Shown here piece after piece: positions 46,861 to 59,852 of a DNA stretch of 64,000 nt (the first letter of the stretch is position 1; each line of letters starts with the position of its first letter). Origin of the DNA: Puniceicoccaceae bacterium (GTDB lineage Bacteria; Verrucomicrobiota; Verrucomicrobiia; Opitutales; Coraliomargaritaceae); the NCBI GenBank assembly GCA_902587165.1, contig CACIKF010000001.1:1-64000 (forward strand), written 5' to 3'. A program made the position numbers and the translations under genes. The notes under the pieces were generated by a model. It was not told the DNA's origin and searched no databases. It saw nothing but the letters and a program-made list of their open reading frames with translations.

Positions 46861-48321
46861 CTAAACAGCCTTTGCTTTTTCGTAGAGCCACTTATCCATC
46901 TTGTTGGCAGTAATGACGCCATAATTCATGGTGCCAAGCCAGCCAGACATAATGATACCGACGGAACCAGCGTGATAAAGTCCTTCGATCTGGTCTGAGA
47001 GCTCCATCGAGACCTTGAGACCTTCAAACTTGGTGCCAAAAGAAGTGCCCTGCATCGACTTAGTGTAGTAGTTCACTGTACGTGGGGTCGCCGCTTCGAT
47101 GTGGTCAATCTTGTCGCGCACGCCAGGAATAAAGGACTCTAGGCTACTGACGCATTCCTCGCACATGCGGGCCTTTTCGGCCTGATATTCCTCTTCGGAG
47201 AGGTCGTTCCACTCATCCCATTGGGCGTTAAGCGAGGCCACCACGGTGTAACGATCTTGGGAGAGATGCGGGCGCGTCTCTGGATAGTAAACCGAAAAGG
47301 TGTGGCTGCTCGTTTTGATCGAGGTCAGCTCGCCGATGGAATACTCGGCTGCTTTAGAGGTGAAGACGAGGTCGCCGATATTCGGAATCGTTTCGCCCTT
47401 TTTGATGCCCATGTAGACTTGGCAAGAGCTGGTATTGTTACGCACAGCTTTAGCAGTGGCGACGAAGTCTTCGCTAAACTTATTTTCGCCCACGAGGTAT
47501 TCGATCGTGTTGCGGACGTTTGCGTTGGAAAGCACTGCTTTACATTTTATGCTACGAACGGGGAATTCTTCTTCGCCCGTATTCTGGCTGCGCACGCGGA
47601 TACCGACGACTTTGTTATCGTCCACATCGACGCCCTCGACCAGTGCGCATTTGCGTACCTCGCAGCCGTTATTTTTAAGCTCGGCTACCATTTTTTTAAT
47701 TAGGGTATCAGTGCCGCCCTGAAAGGTGAAGACCCCTTTACTCATGAAGTTGGAAAAGACAATGCCGTAAGTGATGGCTGGGTCATCAACGTGCGATCCA
47801 TTGGCGTAGGAAATCGGCTCCATCAAAAGACGGTGCACATCGCTGCGCCCTGGGAAAAACTCTTCGAACATTTCACCCGTAGTCTGCGTGTTATCATCAT
47901 AGAAGTTCATCTGGCGCAGATGCGTGTAGAAAGCCTCCACTTTATCGCGGTCTACCTTGAAGTCATTGACCAAAATATTAGTGAAATCTTCGCGATCAAA
48001 AGATGTCCAAACATTCATCTGCGGGTTGATGAAGCGAACATCCTTGAGCTGATGAATTGAGTCGGCGATCTCTTTGGTCCAATACTTACGGCAACTTTTG
48101 ACCATTCCATAAGGGAAGCCGTGCAGGGAGATATCGAAAATGTGGCCACCCGGGCGTTTGAACCAGGTAGCGAGGCCACCGAATTGATAATGATGCTCCA
48201 GCAGCAGCACCTTGTGCCCATTTTTCGCAAGATAGTTCGCCCCAGTCAGTCCGCCCAAGCCAGAACCCACGACTACGACGTCGTATTCATCTTCGATACC
48301 TTCAAGCCAATCTTTTGCCAT
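46861..48321 (-). CDS. FAD-dependent oxidoreductase, phytoene desaturase/retinol saturase-like
   Basis: 486 residues. FAD-binding start [32 protein letters not shown] (in parts, about 12-43), then the [25 protein letters not shown] region, [18 protein letters not shown] (substrate cap) and the C-terminal [24 protein letters not shown]. This is the CrtI/RetSat amine-oxidase-like fold. No other carotenoid gene is nearby, so carotenoid, retinoid and other polyunsaturated substrates are open. No signal peptide. It lies between isochorismate synthase and marR on the same strand. Confidence 0.8.
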   Translation of the reverse strand: MAKDWLEGIEDEYDVVVVGSGLGGLTGANYLAKNGHKVLLLEHHYQFGGLATWFKRPGGHIFDISLHGFPYGMVKSCRKYWTKEIADSIHQLKDVRFINPQMNVWTSFDREDFTNILVNDFKVDRDKVEAFYTHLRQMNFYDDNTQTTGEMFEEFFPGRSDVHRLLMEPISYANGSHVDDPAITYGIVFSNFMSKGVFTFQGGTDTLIKKMVAELKNNGCEVRKCALVEGVDVDDNKVVGIRVRSQNTGEEEFPVRSIKCKAVLSNANVRNTIEYLVGENKFSEDFVATAKAVRNNTSSCQVYMGIKKGETIPNIGDLVFTSKAAEYSIGELTSIKTSSHTFSVYYPETRPHLSQDRYTVVASLNAQWDEWNDLSEEEYQAEKARMCEECVSSLESFIPGVRDKIDHIEAATPRTVNYYTKSMQGTSFGTKFEGLKVSMELSDQIEGLYHAGSVGIIMSGWLGTMNYGVITANKMDKWLYEKAKAV

Positions 48322-48399
48322 AATGTTTAAAGTTTAGAATATTGAAATTAGGGCTTAGACGAAGCGCGACAAGCGCGTAGATCTGAAATCACTCATATA

Positions 48400-49827
48400 T
48401 TATGAGCTGGAGAGTACGTCGAGCAAAGCACTCAGTTTCATCTCAGTCTCGCGCATCTCTTTATCGGGATCGGAGCCTTCTACTATGCCAGCGCCTGCAT
48501 AGAGGCAAGCCTGCTTGCCCTCGATCAATGCGGAACGAATGCCGACCACCATTTCGCCCTCATTTAGGTGATTGAACCAACCGACCACACCCGCGTATAA
48601 GCCGCGGTCGATTTGCTCCAAGTCGGTAATGCAGGGTAGCGCCGCTTCACGCGGGGATCCACCTACAGCTGGAGTCGGGTGCATTTCGGGTAAAATGTCG
48701 AGCAAGTGAACAGCCTCGCCTACTTCTGCTTCAATCCGAGTCCTTAGGTGTTGAACATTTGCAAGGAGTAACAACTGGGGATTGGACTCGGCCTTGCCCT
48801 CGACACCAACTTTTTCGAGACGCCTGAGGATGGAATCGCGAACGCAGATGTGTTCGCGCAGATCTTTACCACTTTCGAGTAAAGCACGGGCATGTTTAGC
48901 GTCCTCGCTGGCGGTCTGCCCACGTGGCGCAGAACCAGCGATCGCCTCGGTCAACAAGCGGCCATGCCTGATCTGAAGCAGGCGCTCGGGCGTCGCCCCG
49001 ATAAAGCTACTGGACGTATCTCCCGAAAAAGAAAAGGTGAAGCAGCCCGCGAAACGCTCCCGCAGGCGGTTCAAGGCATCGAGCGGCTGCCATGGGCGAT
49101 CCCCAAGCAATTCGATACTGCGCGCCAGCACAATCTTTTCATAGGCACCCTCCTTGATCGCTTCGAGCGCACACTCAACAGCATTGGGATACACCTCTGA
49201 GGCCAGCTCGCGACGCGACTCAATCTTTGGCTGGGGCGATGGCTCTTTCACCTCGTTTGGCAGATAGTCAAAGGCGCCAAACTTACGATAAGCTCCCCAA
49301 ACTCGCACAACCAAGCTATCGATATCGGTATCGGCCTCGATTTTGAGATTGGCGACCGCACCATATTTGCCTTTATAGCGAGACACTTGCCAGCGCGGGA
49401 GAAACACGGTAGCGGCAGGAAAGGCGGCTCCTTCCGAGACGGAATCATCAAAACTAAACGCGGTAAAAAAGTGCGGGCCGGTAAAAGCTTCGCTTAGATC
49501 ACCCACCGCAATGGTGTTCTCAAGTATCTCTTCGGCAAAGGCTTTGACCAAAGCGAAACGCTCAACTCCATTGAATCGCCCCTGTATCACCGCCTCAGCC
49601 GCGGCGACCGCTTCGTCGTCAGCTGCCCGTTCGATATAGCAATGTAACTCTTCAGGCTCGTAGATTGACTGCAGCACCGCCAGCGGCGCAATATGCTTTA
49701 CTGCCAGCGAGATACTTGCGATCTGAAAATGCCCCTTGGCCCGCGCCGTATCGCGGCAAGCCTCTAGAAATTGACGCAGCGCACCCTCATCGCGCTCGGG
49801 TAACATACTGGAGGGGATAATCTGCAT
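48400..49827 (-). CDS. menF: Isochorismate synthase
   Basis: Converts chorismate to isochorismate for menaquinone (MenF) or catecholate siderophores (EntC). 475 residues from the ATG at 49827; the frame starts at a TTG (49845) and an ATG at 49806 is also possible. Seen: [42 protein letters not shown] in parts (about 280-310), and [16 protein letters not shown] (about 388-403), followed by [11 protein letters not shown] and [18 protein letters not shown]. No other men or ent genes are adjacent. The MenF reading fits the long N-terminal domain. Confidence 0.88.
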   Translation of the reverse strand: MQIIPSSMLPERDEGALRQFLEACRDTARAKGHFQIASISLAVKHIAPLAVLQSIYEPEELHCYIERAADDEAVAAAEAVIQGRFNGVERFALVKAFAEEILENTIAVGDLSEAFTGPHFFTAFSFDDSVSEGAAFPAATVFLPRWQVSRYKGKYGAVANLKIEADTDIDSLVVRVWGAYRKFGAFDYLPNEVKEPSPQPKIESRRELASEVYPNAVECALEAIKEGAYEKIVLARSIELLGDRPWQPLDALNRLRERFAGCFTFSFSGDTSSSFIGATPERLLQIRHGRLLTEAIAGSAPRGQTASEDAKHARALLESGKDLREHICVRDSILRRLEKVGVEGKAESNPQLLLLANVQHLRTRIEAEVGEAVHLLDILPEMHPTPAVGGSPREAALPCITDLEQIDRGLYAGVVGWFNHLNEGEMVVGIRSALIEGKQACLYAGAGIVEGSDPDKEMRETEMKLSALLDVLSSS

Positions 49828-49979
49828 CCAAAATAGAGAAATCAAGAAGCCTCAAACCGCAACCTCTGTCTTGTTTGTTTCAATCTTAGTCCTGAGCGCG
49901 AAGAAGACTGAATTCAAAAGTAAGATTACGATTAAGAATTTGCCCCAGCCTAAGTTCTAACTTCTAACTTCTTACAAAT

Positions 49980-51953
49980 ATGTCTCCTTTCCCAGAAATC
50001 GATTTTAAAGCCGAGCTCAACGATGAGCAATACGCAGCTGTAACCGCACCCCCAGGCCCAGCACTCGTGCTAGCCGGTGCGGGCTCGGGAAAGACCCGCA
50101 CCCTTACCTATCGTGTGGCTTACCTTCTACATCAGGGCGTGCAAGCTTACGAGATCCTCCTACTGACCTTCACCAATAAAGCCTCCCATGAGATGCTGGA
50201 ACGGGTCGAAGACCTTACTGGGGTTCCTCGCCGCGCACTTTGGGGCGGCACCTTTCACAGTATTGCTCAACGAATCCTTCGCGTGCACGGCGACCTAGTC
50301 GGGCTCAAGCGTAACTACACCATCCTCGACCAGGGCGAAGCAGAATCGATTCTTAAAAGCGTCATTCAGACGACCGATGGCAAGTTCATCAAAACCAAGA
50401 ACAACCCGAAACCCAAAGTCATCGCTGATCTGATCAGCTACGCTCGCAACACCTGCCGCCCGCCGCGCGAAGAAGCTGACAATCGTTACCCTTTTCTCGA
50501 AGGCATGGCATCAAAGATCGATCAATTCTATAAGGCTTACATGAAGGCCAAGCTCGACCAGCAAGTAGTCGATTACGATGATCTGCTGGAATACTTCCTG
50601 AAGCTCCTCCGCGACCACCCAGAGATTCGTCGGCAATACCAAGACCGTTTTAAGCACGTTCTTGTCGACGAGTTTCAGGACACTAACCGTTTACAGTCCG
50701 ACATCGTCGACCAATTGGCTGGCCACCACCAAGTCATGGCCGTGGGCGACGATGCGCAGTGTATCTACACTTGGCGCGGCGCAGACTTCGACAACATTAT
50801 GCAGTTTGAAGAGCGCCACCCTGGCGCTAAGATTCACAAGATCGAGACGAACTACCGCAGTTCGCCCGAGATTCTCGATTTTGCCAATGCTGTGCTCGCC
50901 TCACAGCCTTCGGGTCTTGGCTTCTCTAAGGAGCTTCGCCCCGTAAAAGCCAAGCGCGAGCGCCCCTACTTCGTCCCTGTCATGGATACACGCGGACAAG
51001 CTAAGTTCATTATCGAGCGGATCGAAGGTCTGATCGACGAAGGCCGCCAGCTCTCCGACATCGCCGTGCTCTATCGTGCACACTTTCAGGCGATGGATTT
51101 ACAGATGGAACTAAGCCGCCTGAACATCGACTACCAGATCACCAGCGGCGTTCGCTTTTTCGAGCAAGCTCACATCAAGGACTTTGCCGCTCAGCTTCGC
51201 TTCGCCTCCAACCCTGCCGACGTCTCGGCCTTTGCTCGCTTTTCCTGTCTTCTGCCCAAAGTTGGCCCCAAGACTGCCGAACGCATTCATAAGTTTACCC
51301 GCGAACGAGCCGAAAAGCTGGAAAAGAATTTCTGCGATGTGCTCGTCTCCGAAGAAGTGCTCAAAAAAGTACCTGCTGATGCCAAGGAAGAGTGGCCATC
51401 GCTTGCCGAGACGATCCGAGAAATCTCCGCCGCGCTGACCGAGCAGTCACCCGAAGAAATTATCCAGCTCGGTCTTGATGGCTGGTATAGCAGCTACATC
51501 CGTGAGATCTACCCCAACTGGACGGACCGCGCCGATGACCTGCAAAGCCTCGTCAGCTTCGCCAGCCGCTACGAGACGATGGAAGAGATGCTCGCGCAAT
51601 TAGTGCTACTCGCCTCCGAAAGCAACGAGCGCAGCCCCGAAGAGCAGCGTAACTGCCTTCGTCTGACGACTATCCACCAAGCTAAAGGCTTAGAGTTCCC
51701 CGTCGTCTTTGTGATCGGCCTCGCCGACGGCACTTTCCCGCTCAAACGAACAATTGATGAGGGGGACCTCGAAGAAGAGCGGCGCCTCTTCTACGTCGCA
51801 GTCACACGCGCTATGGAGGAACTTTACCTTAGCTATCCCATGCTCAACAACCAAGGCAACCAAGTCATGCGTCTCAACCCAAGCCGCTTTATCCAAGAAG
51901 TCGACCCAAGTCGATATGAGACCTTAAGGGTGGCGCCGGCCCGGCGCTATTAA
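49980..51953 (+). CDS. UvrD/PcrA/Rep-type DNA helicase
   Basis: 657 residues, somewhat short for UvrD (about 720) and nearer to Rep. Motifs: Q motif [28 protein letters not shown] (about 32-43), Ia [21 protein letters not shown] (about 224-232), [64 protein letters not shown]. The C-terminal Tudor-like extension of UvrD/PcrA is absent. It ends 37 bp from the convergent atpC. Confidence 0.9.
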   Translation: MSPFPEIDFKAELNDEQYAAVTAPPGPALVLAGAGSGKTRTLTYRVAYLLHQGVQAYEILLLTFTNKASHEMLERVEDLTGVPRRALWGGTFHSIAQRILRVHGDLVGLKRNYTILDQGEAESILKSVIQTTDGKFIKTKNNPKPKVIADLISYARNTCRPPREEADNRYPFLEGMASKIDQFYKAYMKAKLDQQVVDYDDLLEYFLKLLRDHPEIRRQYQDRFKHVLVDEFQDTNRLQSDIVDQLAGHHQVMAVGDDAQCIYTWRGADFDNIMQFEERHPGAKIHKIETNYRSSPEILDFANAVLASQPSGLGFSKELRPVKAKRERPYFVPVMDTRGQAKFIIERIEGLIDEGRQLSDIAVLYRAHFQAMDLQMELSRLNIDYQITSGVRFFEQAHIKDFAAQLRFASNPADVSAFARFSCLLPKVGPKTAERIHKFTRERAEKLEKNFCDVLVSEEVLKKVPADAKEEWPSLAETIREISAALTEQSPEEIIQLGLDGWYSSYIREIYPNWTDRADDLQSLVSFASRYETMEEMLAQLVLLASESNERSPEEQRNCLRLTTIHQAKGLEFPVVFVIGLADGTFPLKRTIDEGDLEEERRLFYVAVTRAMEELYLSYPMLNNQGNQVMRLNPSRFIQEVDPSRYETLRVAPARRY

Positions 51954-51990
51954 TTCGCACAATAGGTAATGTCGCTCGTATCGAACCCTG

Positions 51991-52401
51991 CTACCTTCTA
52001 CGGCCCTTGGCCAGTTTCTGGGCGATGAGGAACTGAACACTCTTTTCGAGGGCCTCAAGCTGTTCGTAATCGACACCTTCTTCCTCAGCGATACGAAGGG
52101 CTTCTTGCGCTTTATTTTGTGCCAGTTCAACTGCGCCGAGGTCGATTTCGGCGACGTCTATGGCGGCTTCGGTTAATACGGAGATCGTATTACCCAAGAC
52201 CTTAGCAAAGCCGTGATCGACGGCGATGAACTCTGTGCCGCTCTCCTTGATGACCTTTAACTCGCCAGCGACGATCTTCGTCACAATAGGAATGTGCCCG
52301 GTTAAAATACCGGCTTCACCCGACTCGGTCGGTAAGACGACTTGACTGGCCTCAGTGCTGAGAACTTTTGCGTCAGGTGTAATGATTTCTAGAGTGATCA
52401 T
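51991..52401 (-). CDS. atpC: ATP synthase subunit epsilon
   Basis: 136 residues: an N-terminal beta-sandwich (LEIITPDAKVLSTEASQVVLPTESGEAGILTGHIPI in parts) and a two-helix C-terminal part with NKAQEALRIAEEEG. It couples rotation of the central stalk and can inhibit ATP hydrolysis. Last gene of the atp operon. Confidence 0.93.
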   Translation of the reverse strand: MITLEIITPDAKVLSTEASQVVLPTESGEAGILTGHIPIVTKIVAGELKVIKESGTEFIAVDHGFAKVLGNTISVLTEAAIDVAEIDLGAVELAQNKAQEALRIAEEEGVDYEQLEALEKSVQFLIAQKLAKGRRR

Positions 52402-52469
52402 TGTGATTGATTTAGGATTTAGGAAATGGCTTCTTCCTTCCTATTTTTTATACAGAAGATTGCTGCCGA

Positions 52470-54816
<2,347 letters not shown>

Positions 54817-54856
54817 TTATTTCAGAGTTGAGAGGAGGAAAGACTAATGCCAGCGA

Positions 54857-56401
54857 TTAAGCGGAAAACCCAGTCTTCCACTCTTCGAGTGATGACTTTA
54901 AAGCTACTTCGGATTCGTCACTAATTGCTTTGTCGCTACGGATTCCATCCATGACCTTAGAGCCCCGAGTCTCGAGGAACTCGCGGAGGCTAGAAGTCGC
55001 TTCAACTATTTTTGCGACATCAATCGCATCGAAGAAACCATTTTGCACAGCATAGATCAGAGACGACTGCACTTCGACAGGGATGGGATTGAAAGCAGTT
55101 TGCTTGAAGAGCTCAACCACACGTGCGCCACGCTCAAGCTGAGCCTTTGTCTTCGCGTCGAGATCAGAACCGAACTGAGCGAATGCTGCAAGCTCGCGAA
55201 ACTGTGCGAGCTGAAGCTTCACCTTACCAGCTACCTTCTTGATTGCCTTGATCTGGGCCGCAGAACCAACGCGAGACACGGAAAGACCGACCGATACCGC
55301 TGGGCGGATGCCTTGATTAAACAAATCAGTCTCGAGGAAGACCTGCCCGTCGGTAATCGAAATCACATTGGTAGGAATGTAAGCCGAAACGTCACCTGCT
55401 TGTGTTTCAATAATCGGAAGCGCTGTAAGTGAACCATTACCATTATCCTCATTCACACGAGCCGAACGCTCGAGAAGGCGTGAATGGAGATAAAAAACAT
55501 CACCAGGATACGCTTCACGCCCTGATGGACGTTTCAGCACCAAGGAAATTTGACGATAGGCAACCGCTTGCTTGGAAAGGTCATCATATACGATGAGAGC
55601 GTCCATGCCATTGTTCATGAAGAACTCCCCCATCGATGCGCCAGAGAATGGTGCGATGTATTGGTTGGCAGGATTGTCACCAGCAGAAGCAGCAACAATA
55701 ATGGTGTATTCCATCGCACCGGCCCTCTCAAGGACAGCAATGGTGCGAGCAATGTTCGAATTCTTCTGACCTACGGCAACGTAAATTGAGTAAACAGGCC
55801 GGAAGTTTTCTGGGAAAGTTTCGTCTTCGTTACGATGCTGGTTATTGATCTTCGCCTGATTGATGATCGTGTCGATCGCGATAGTAGTCTTGCCCGTCGA
55901 GCGGTCACCAATGATGAGCTCGCGTTGACCGCGACCGATGGGAATCATCGAATCGATCGACATGATGCCCGTCTGCATCGGCTGATCGACAGATTTACGT
56001 GGAATAATACCAGGTGCGACTTGATCCACCGGATAGGTTTCGCTGGAGTTGATTGGACCCTTGCCGTCGATTGGATTACCAATCGCGTCAACCACGCGGC
56101 CAAGAAGCCCCATGCCAACAGGCACGGAAAGTAGGCGTCCAGTTGTGGAGGCTTCATCACCTTCCTTCAACTTGGAGTAGTCGCCTAAGATAACGCAACC
56201 GACTTCATCTTCTTCAAGATTCAAGGTGATTCCGAAGACGCCCTGACCGAAATCGATCATTTCGTTGTACATTGCACCGGACAAGCCCTCAAGCTTGGCG
56301 ACGCCATCTGCGATGGCCACGATTCGACCGGTGTTGGATTTGACAGCGCCAGCTTGGAAGCTAGCGATTTCGTTTTCAATTTGTTCGACTATAGAGCTCA
56401 T
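54857..56401 (-). CDS. atpA: ATP synthase subunit alpha
   Basis: Non-catalytic nucleotide-binding subunit of F1. 514 residues. Walker [17 protein letters not shown] (about 170-185), [15 protein letters not shown], Walker [18 protein letters not shown], then arginine-finger region [17 protein letters not shown] (about 360-376). Preceded by atpH and followed by atpG. Confidence 0.96.
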   Translation of the reverse strand: MSSIVEQIENEIASFQAGAVKSNTGRIVAIADGVAKLEGLSGAMYNEMIDFGQGVFGITLNLEEDEVGCVILGDYSKLKEGDEASTTGRLLSVPVGMGLLGRVVDAIGNPIDGKGPINSSETYPVDQVAPGIIPRKSVDQPMQTGIMSIDSMIPIGRGQRELIIGDRSTGKTTIAIDTIINQAKINNQHRNEDETFPENFRPVYSIYVAVGQKNSNIARTIAVLERAGAMEYTIIVAASAGDNPANQYIAPFSGASMGEFFMNNGMDALIVYDDLSKQAVAYRQISLVLKRPSGREAYPGDVFYLHSRLLERSARVNEDNGNGSLTALPIIETQAGDVSAYIPTNVISITDGQVFLETDLFNQGIRPAVSVGLSVSRVGSAAQIKAIKKVAGKVKLQLAQFRELAAFAQFGSDLDAKTKAQLERGARVVELFKQTAFNPIPVEVQSSLIYAVQNGFFDAIDVAKIVEATSSLREFLETRGSKVMDGIRSDKAISDESEVALKSSLEEWKTGFSA

Positions 56402-56442
56402 GAGAAACTGTTGTTAAGAGAAGTGTAAAGATTAGATAGTTG

Positions 56443-56838
56443 TTAGTTAACACTTTCAGCGAGGCGCTGAAGACGACCGGCTACGGACGCATCATAGACA
56501 TCGTCGCCCACGCGCACACGCACGCCAGCTATCAAAGAAGTGTCTGGTTGAGTGACCGCATTGACTGGGCGCTTGTAAAGCTTTGAAAATTGCGCTTCGA
56601 TCGCCCTCAGTGCATCGTCGCTTAAGCCGGTAGGCGTTGAAACGACCGCGGTCTGGAGAGCGACCTCACGGCGAAGATAGTTGAGGAAAGTCTTGAGGAC
56701 TGCAAGGCGATGGCGGTGCTTCACCTGTTGGAAACCAGCAAGGACCTCAGCCACTTTGGATCCAGTCACAACTCCGTTGTCCATCGAAAGCTCAAGGAGC
56801 TTCTTGGCTAACTTAGTGATCTTTTGGTCGCGCTTCAT
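56443..56838 (-). CDS. atpH: ATP synthase subunit delta, N-terminally short
   Basis: 131 residues against about 175-185 in most bacteria. The C-terminal domain is normal: TPTGLSDDALRAIEAQFSKLY, then DTSLIAGVRVRVGDDVYDASVAGRLQRL. The part that remains in front (KLLELSMDNGVVTGSKVAEVLAGFQQV) aligns with the second half of the usual six-helix N-terminal domain, so roughly 50 residues are missing. The gap to atpF is only 21 bp, so there is no room for the lost part upstream. Delta links F1 alpha subunits to the b stalk. Identity rests on the C-terminal motif and the operon position. Confidence 0.85.
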   Translation of the reverse strand: MKRDQKITKLAKKLLELSMDNGVVTGSKVAEVLAGFQQVKHRHRLAVLKTFLNYLRREVALQTAVVSTPTGLSDDALRAIEAQFSKLYKRPVNAVTQPDTSLIAGVRVRVGDDVYDASVAGRLQRLAESVN

Positions 56839-56859
56839 ATCAGTAGAAAAATGTGCCGC

Positions 56860-57519
56860 TTAGTTGCCAGCGCTAGACAATTCTTTGGCAGCGGAATCAG
56901 AGAATGTTTGCTTCTCTGCGTCCGAAAGGTCGCGAGATAATACAGTTGCCGAAGTTGCGACTACGAGCCGCGCGACTTCTTGACGGACATCGGAAAGCAT
57001 CTTTTGGCGCTCCAGCTCAGTCGCTTCACTCGCCTTGCGGATGATTGCTTCAGCTTGTGCCGCAGCTTCTTGTGTTTTCTGTTCAATCATCTCCTTCGAC
57101 TGTTCGCGAGATTCTGCCAAGATAGCTTGTGCAGCTACAGCGGCTTCCTTAATCTTATCGGCACGCTCACGCTCAGCAGCAGCGAGTTGCACTTTCATTT
57201 CTTCAGCATACTGAAGACCATCGGCAATTTTTTGTTGGCGCTCATCCAAAGTCGCAGCAATTGGTTTGACGGCAAATTTGTAGAGAACAAAAGCGACAAT
57301 GCAGAAATTAACCATCTGCGCGATCAGTGTTGGCCATGAAATACCGAAATTACCAGCCAGTTCGGAGATCACTCCCCCGCCTTCCGCAGGTTCAACGCTT
57401 TCGGTATGCTCGACATCTGCGCTAGTACTAATGTGCGAATCAGCGTGAAGGTCTTCCGCTGAAAAGAGTCCCAGCGGGAAGGATAACGCGAAAAGCAAAG
57501 TGATAAAAGTAGCCTTCAT
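56860..57519 (-). CDS. atpF: ATP synthase subunit b with N-terminal signal-like extension
   Basis: 219 residues, longer than the usual 155-170. The first 20 residues ([20 protein letters not shown]) resemble a cleavable signal peptide, followed by an acidic 40-residue segment. Then comes the true b membrane helix (about 61-82, [21 protein letters not shown]) with the [19 protein letters not shown] start of the coiled coil, and a long Ala/Glu-rich helix to about 190. With signal cleavage the acidic segment would lie in the periplasm, an N-out/C-in layout. Peripheral stalk of FoF1. Confidence 0.88.
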   Translation of the reverse strand: MKATFITLLFALSFPLGLFSAEDLHADSHISTSADVEHTESVEPAEGGGVISELAGNFGISWPTLIAQMVNFCIVAFVLYKFAVKPIAATLDERQQKIADGLQYAEEMKVQLAAAERERADKIKEAAVAAQAILAESREQSKEMIEQKTQEAAAQAEAIIRKASEATELERQKMLSDVRQEVARLVVATSATVLSRDLSDAEKQTFSDSAAKELSSAGN

Positions 57520-57543
57520 TATTAGGAGAGTTGTTCAGTATTC

Positions 57544-57589
57544 TTAAAAGTGCCGACGGCCCAGCGAGGACCGTCGGCAAGACTTTTAA
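57544..57589 (-). promoter_or_regulatory. Strong hairpin between atpE and atpF
   Basis: Inner stem TGCCGACGG / CCGTCGGCA (57551-57559 with 57571-57579) is perfect, and an outer stem TTAAAAG / CTTTTAA (57544-57550 with 57583-57589) adds 7 bp across a 3-nt bulge. It lies directly after the atpE stop, in the sense of transcription, and ahead of atpF. No poly-U tail follows, so it could stabilise or process the atpE message, or partly attenuate, giving the excess of c subunit that Fo needs. Confidence 0.6.
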
Positions 57590-57597
57590 AGAGTAAA

Positions 57598-57816
57598 TTA
57601 GCCAGCCATCTTACCAAGGAAGATAGCAAAGAAGACGATCGCTTCAGCAAAAGCCATAGCGATAATCGACTGAACAAGTACTTTAGTCGCCGCTTCAGGA
57701 TTGCGACCGACAGCTTCACAAGCTTTAAAGCCAATGAGACCAATACCGAGAGGAACGCCGATTGCTGCTGCTGCCACGTTAATGTTTCCAGAGATTTCTG
57801 CGATTAGATTGAACAT
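57598..57816 (-). CDS. atpE: ATP synthase subunit c
   Basis: 72 residues, two membrane helices joined by the loop EAVGRNPEA. The ion-binding carboxylate is Glu58 in MAFAEAIVFF. The Na+ ligand positions known from Ilyobacter (a Gln in helix 1 and a Ser/Thr after the Glu) are occupied by Ile and Ala here, so a proton-type ring is inferred. Between atpB and atpF. Confidence 0.95.
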   Translation of the reverse strand: MFNLIAEISGNINVAAAAIGVPLGIGLIGFKACEAVGRNPEAATKVLVQSIIAMAFAEAIVFFAIFLGKMAG

Positions 57817-57904
57817 AATGTTTATCGTTGAGTTTTGTATTTAGTGATTTTCTGTGCCGTCCACGACTTACTACATGGTCCCGAACACCGAAAGGATATA
57901 AAGT

Positions 57905-58744
57905 TTAATGTGCTTCTTCGTCGTGATTAGTCATCAAGCCGATATAAATGGCAACAAGGAGAGTAAAAATAAGTGCTTGGACCACGCCAACAAGGACCTC
58001 GTAAAGGTAGAAAGGGATCGGGACTAGGTAAGGTGCCATGCCCGTCATACTGGTCAAAAGATTCTCACCCCCAAATACATTACCAAACAAACGAAAAGAA
58101 AGTGAAATCGGACGAAACGCGATCGAAACCACTTCGATGAGACCAACCATGAGGAAGATGGGTGCCAATATAAGGTAAATTGCTTTAGGTGTTTCTTTTT
58201 TATCCGCCTTATTGCCAAAGAGCTCCCAAACAAAGAACTTGGGACCAGCGATCTTTAGACTGATAAACAGCCACGCGATCATTGCCACGAGTGCCATGCC
58301 GAAAGTTGCGTTTAGATCTGCACTGGCAGGGCGCATCCAATATTTTAGATGGCCGTGGTCATCATAAAAACCAAAGACTCCTACCCCTGGAATCAAACCA
58401 CTCCAATTGTGAATCATGATGAAGATAAACAAACCAATGAGTAGTGGAAATGCCATCGAGAAGGCCTTTTTGCCTACAATGGGAAGCAGCAGGTCGCGTA
58501 AGCCACCCACTAAATTTTCAACAACAGCTTGCCCCTTTCCTGGGACTAATTTCGGGGTGCCCACCGAAAACCGAATCACTAGTATGAGAAGAATCGAGAT
58601 TGCCCAAGTAGTCAGTATCGAATTGGTTACTGGTAGACCAAATATCTCCGTCAATTTATAGGGGGACGGACTCACACCATCCGCTGCGCTGAGAAACGAT
58701 GCACTGCTTAAAAAAGCTAAGACTGTGAGTAGTAATTTGTTCAC
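57905..58744 (-). CDS. atpB: ATP synthase subunit a
   Basis: 279 residues; stator half-channels of Fo. The N-terminus ([20 protein letters not shown]) looks like a cleavable signal peptide, then about six membrane helices. The essential Arg lies in [18 protein letters not shown] (near residue 215). The GLVP-like [13 protein letters not shown] segment is about 117-129. The start is a GTG at 58744. First gene of the operon; no atpI is seen upstream. Confidence 0.93.
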   Translation of the reverse strand: MNKLLLTVLAFLSSASFLSAADGVSPSPYKLTEIFGLPVTNSILTTWAISILLILVIRFSVGTPKLVPGKGQAVVENLVGGLRDLLLPIVGKKAFSMAFPLLIGLFIFIMIHNWSGLIPGVGVFGFYDDHGHLKYWMRPASADLNATFGMALVAMIAWLFISLKIAGPKFFVWELFGNKADKKETPKAIYLILAPIFLMVGLIEVVSIAFRPISLSFRLFGNVFGGENLLTSMTGMAPYLVPIPFYLYEVLVGVVQALIFTLLVAIYIGLMTNHDEEAH

Positions 58745-58932
58745 TAAGAACTTATGTTTTAAAATGTAAAATTCTCGGCTATAACAAGAAGAGAATTTAG
58801 ATGGCGACCCATTCTCTGCGCGTCAACACCTAGTTGGCCTTCAAAGCCCAAGATTAGATAAACTTATAAGGTTTATAATTTAAGCGATTCTTCTAACCTT
58901 GCCAAGCCGCGAATATTGGCAATTTTAAAACT

Positions 58933-59166
58933 ATGGCCGAGCTCACAAATCTCACTGATCGCATCTCTCATCTGCGCGACCGCGAGGGCAGCTCGCCCGT
59001 CGTGCAGGGTGGCGTTCGAGAACCAAATCAGCCAATCAAACCATCTCGACGGAAGCTGCCAGAACGACACTTCGCCAATGATTATTTCATAATCTTCGTC
59101 TACGCGCTGTTAGGAGTCGCCATGGTCACCCAGTTTGCACTGCTTGTTTGGCTGGATGTAGTTTAG
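58933..59166 (+). CDS. Small membrane protein of unknown function, divergent from atpB
   Basis: 77 residues, no family recognised. The first 50 residues are hydrophilic and basic (SRRKLPERHFANDY just before the membrane part), and the C-terminus is one clear membrane helix (about 51-73, FIIFVYALLGVAMVTQFALLVWL). This tail-anchored layout and its absence of shadow-like composition make it a probable real gene. It is transcribed away from the atp operon and ends 24 bp from the convergent trmB. A link to the ATP synthase is only positional. Confidence 0.6.
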   Translation: MAELTNLTDRISHLRDREGSSPVVQGGVREPNQPIKPSRRKLPERHFANDYFIIFVYALLGVAMVTQFALLVWLDVV

Positions 59167-59190
59167 CCAATGCAGTGCAGCATCCCTCAA

Positions 59191-59790
59191 TTACTTTCGC
59201 TTGGCCACGACAGAGTGATACTCGTCCATTAGGCCCTGAAAGTAGGTTTCACTCTCGTATGGCCACTGGGCCGCTTCATCGATTTCCCATTCAGGGTGTT
59301 CGCTTAGGTGCTCAAGCGTCCAATCAAAATACGGGCGATCGTCCGAGCGGAAGCAAAACTCCCCTCCCCGATCTGTGCGGCGAGCCACTTCGTCTAAAAA
59401 ACCCAGCTGCACCATGCGTCGACGGTGGTGTTTCGCCTTAGGCCAAGGATCGGGGAAAAGCAGGATAGTGCGGTCAAAGCGTATGGCTTCAGGTAGCGCA
59501 CCTAGGAATTCGCTAAGCTCAGCCTTGTAGAAATGGAGATTTTGCAAGCCGCGCTTGGCCTTCTTCTCATTGCCCTTGCGTATACGCCAAGAGATTAAGT
59601 CGATTCCTATACAAAAGACACCAGGGTTAAGCTCGGCGTAGTCCGTCAACCAGTGCCCGTGTCCGCAACCCGCTTCGAAGAGTATGCGGTCAACGCCCGC
59701 CAAGTCCGCACGGCATCTTCCAAGCAGTTCGGCTTTACGGGCGGCTTGTTTTGCTAGTTCGCGAGCGTGGGCTTCAGTAATTTCAGTCAT
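59191..59790 (-). CDS. trmB: tRNA (guanine-N7-)-methyltransferase
   Basis: Makes m7G46 in tRNA. 199 residues from the ATG at 59790; the 15 codons before it overlap a terminator and are not native. SAM loop [11 protein letters not shown] (about 38-48), GIDLISWRI, and the catalytic [17 protein letters not shown] (about 110-126), which is diagnostic. C-terminal ETYFQGL (near the end) fits the TETYFE-like family tail. Confidence 0.94.
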   Translation of the reverse strand: MTEITEAHARELAKQAARKAELLGRCRADLAGVDRILFEAGCGHGHWLTDYAELNPGVFCIGIDLISWRIRKGNEKKAKRGLQNLHFYKAELSEFLGALPEAIRFDRTILLFPDPWPKAKHHRRRMVQLGFLDEVARRTDRGGEFCFRSDDRPYFDWTLEHLSEHPEWEIDEAAQWPYESETYFQGLMDEYHSVVAKRK

Positions 59791-59796
59791 TTTAAT

Positions 59797-59823
59797 GAAA
59801 AACCCGCCAATGCGGCGGGCTTT
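59797..59823 (-). terminator. Intrinsic terminator after the ferredoxin gene
   Basis: On the minus strand: CCCGCC-GCATT-GGCGGG followed by TTTTT. It ends the ferredoxin transcript and lies just ahead of the trmB start, implying that trmB has its own promoter or receives read-through. Confidence 0.75.
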
Positions 59824-59852
59824 GAAAATACACATTTTAAAACGAGCCTAAT

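Noticed and set aside
51933-51947. GCGCCGG-C-CCGGCGC dyad at the end of the uvrD-like gene as a bidirectional terminator
   Set aside because: It is inside the coding sequence, would need a loop of one base and has no T-run on either side.
58873-59070. Minus-strand 65-codon frame opposite the small membrane protein
   Set aside because: It has no membrane or domain pattern, and the plus-strand frame has a far clearer protein-like layout.
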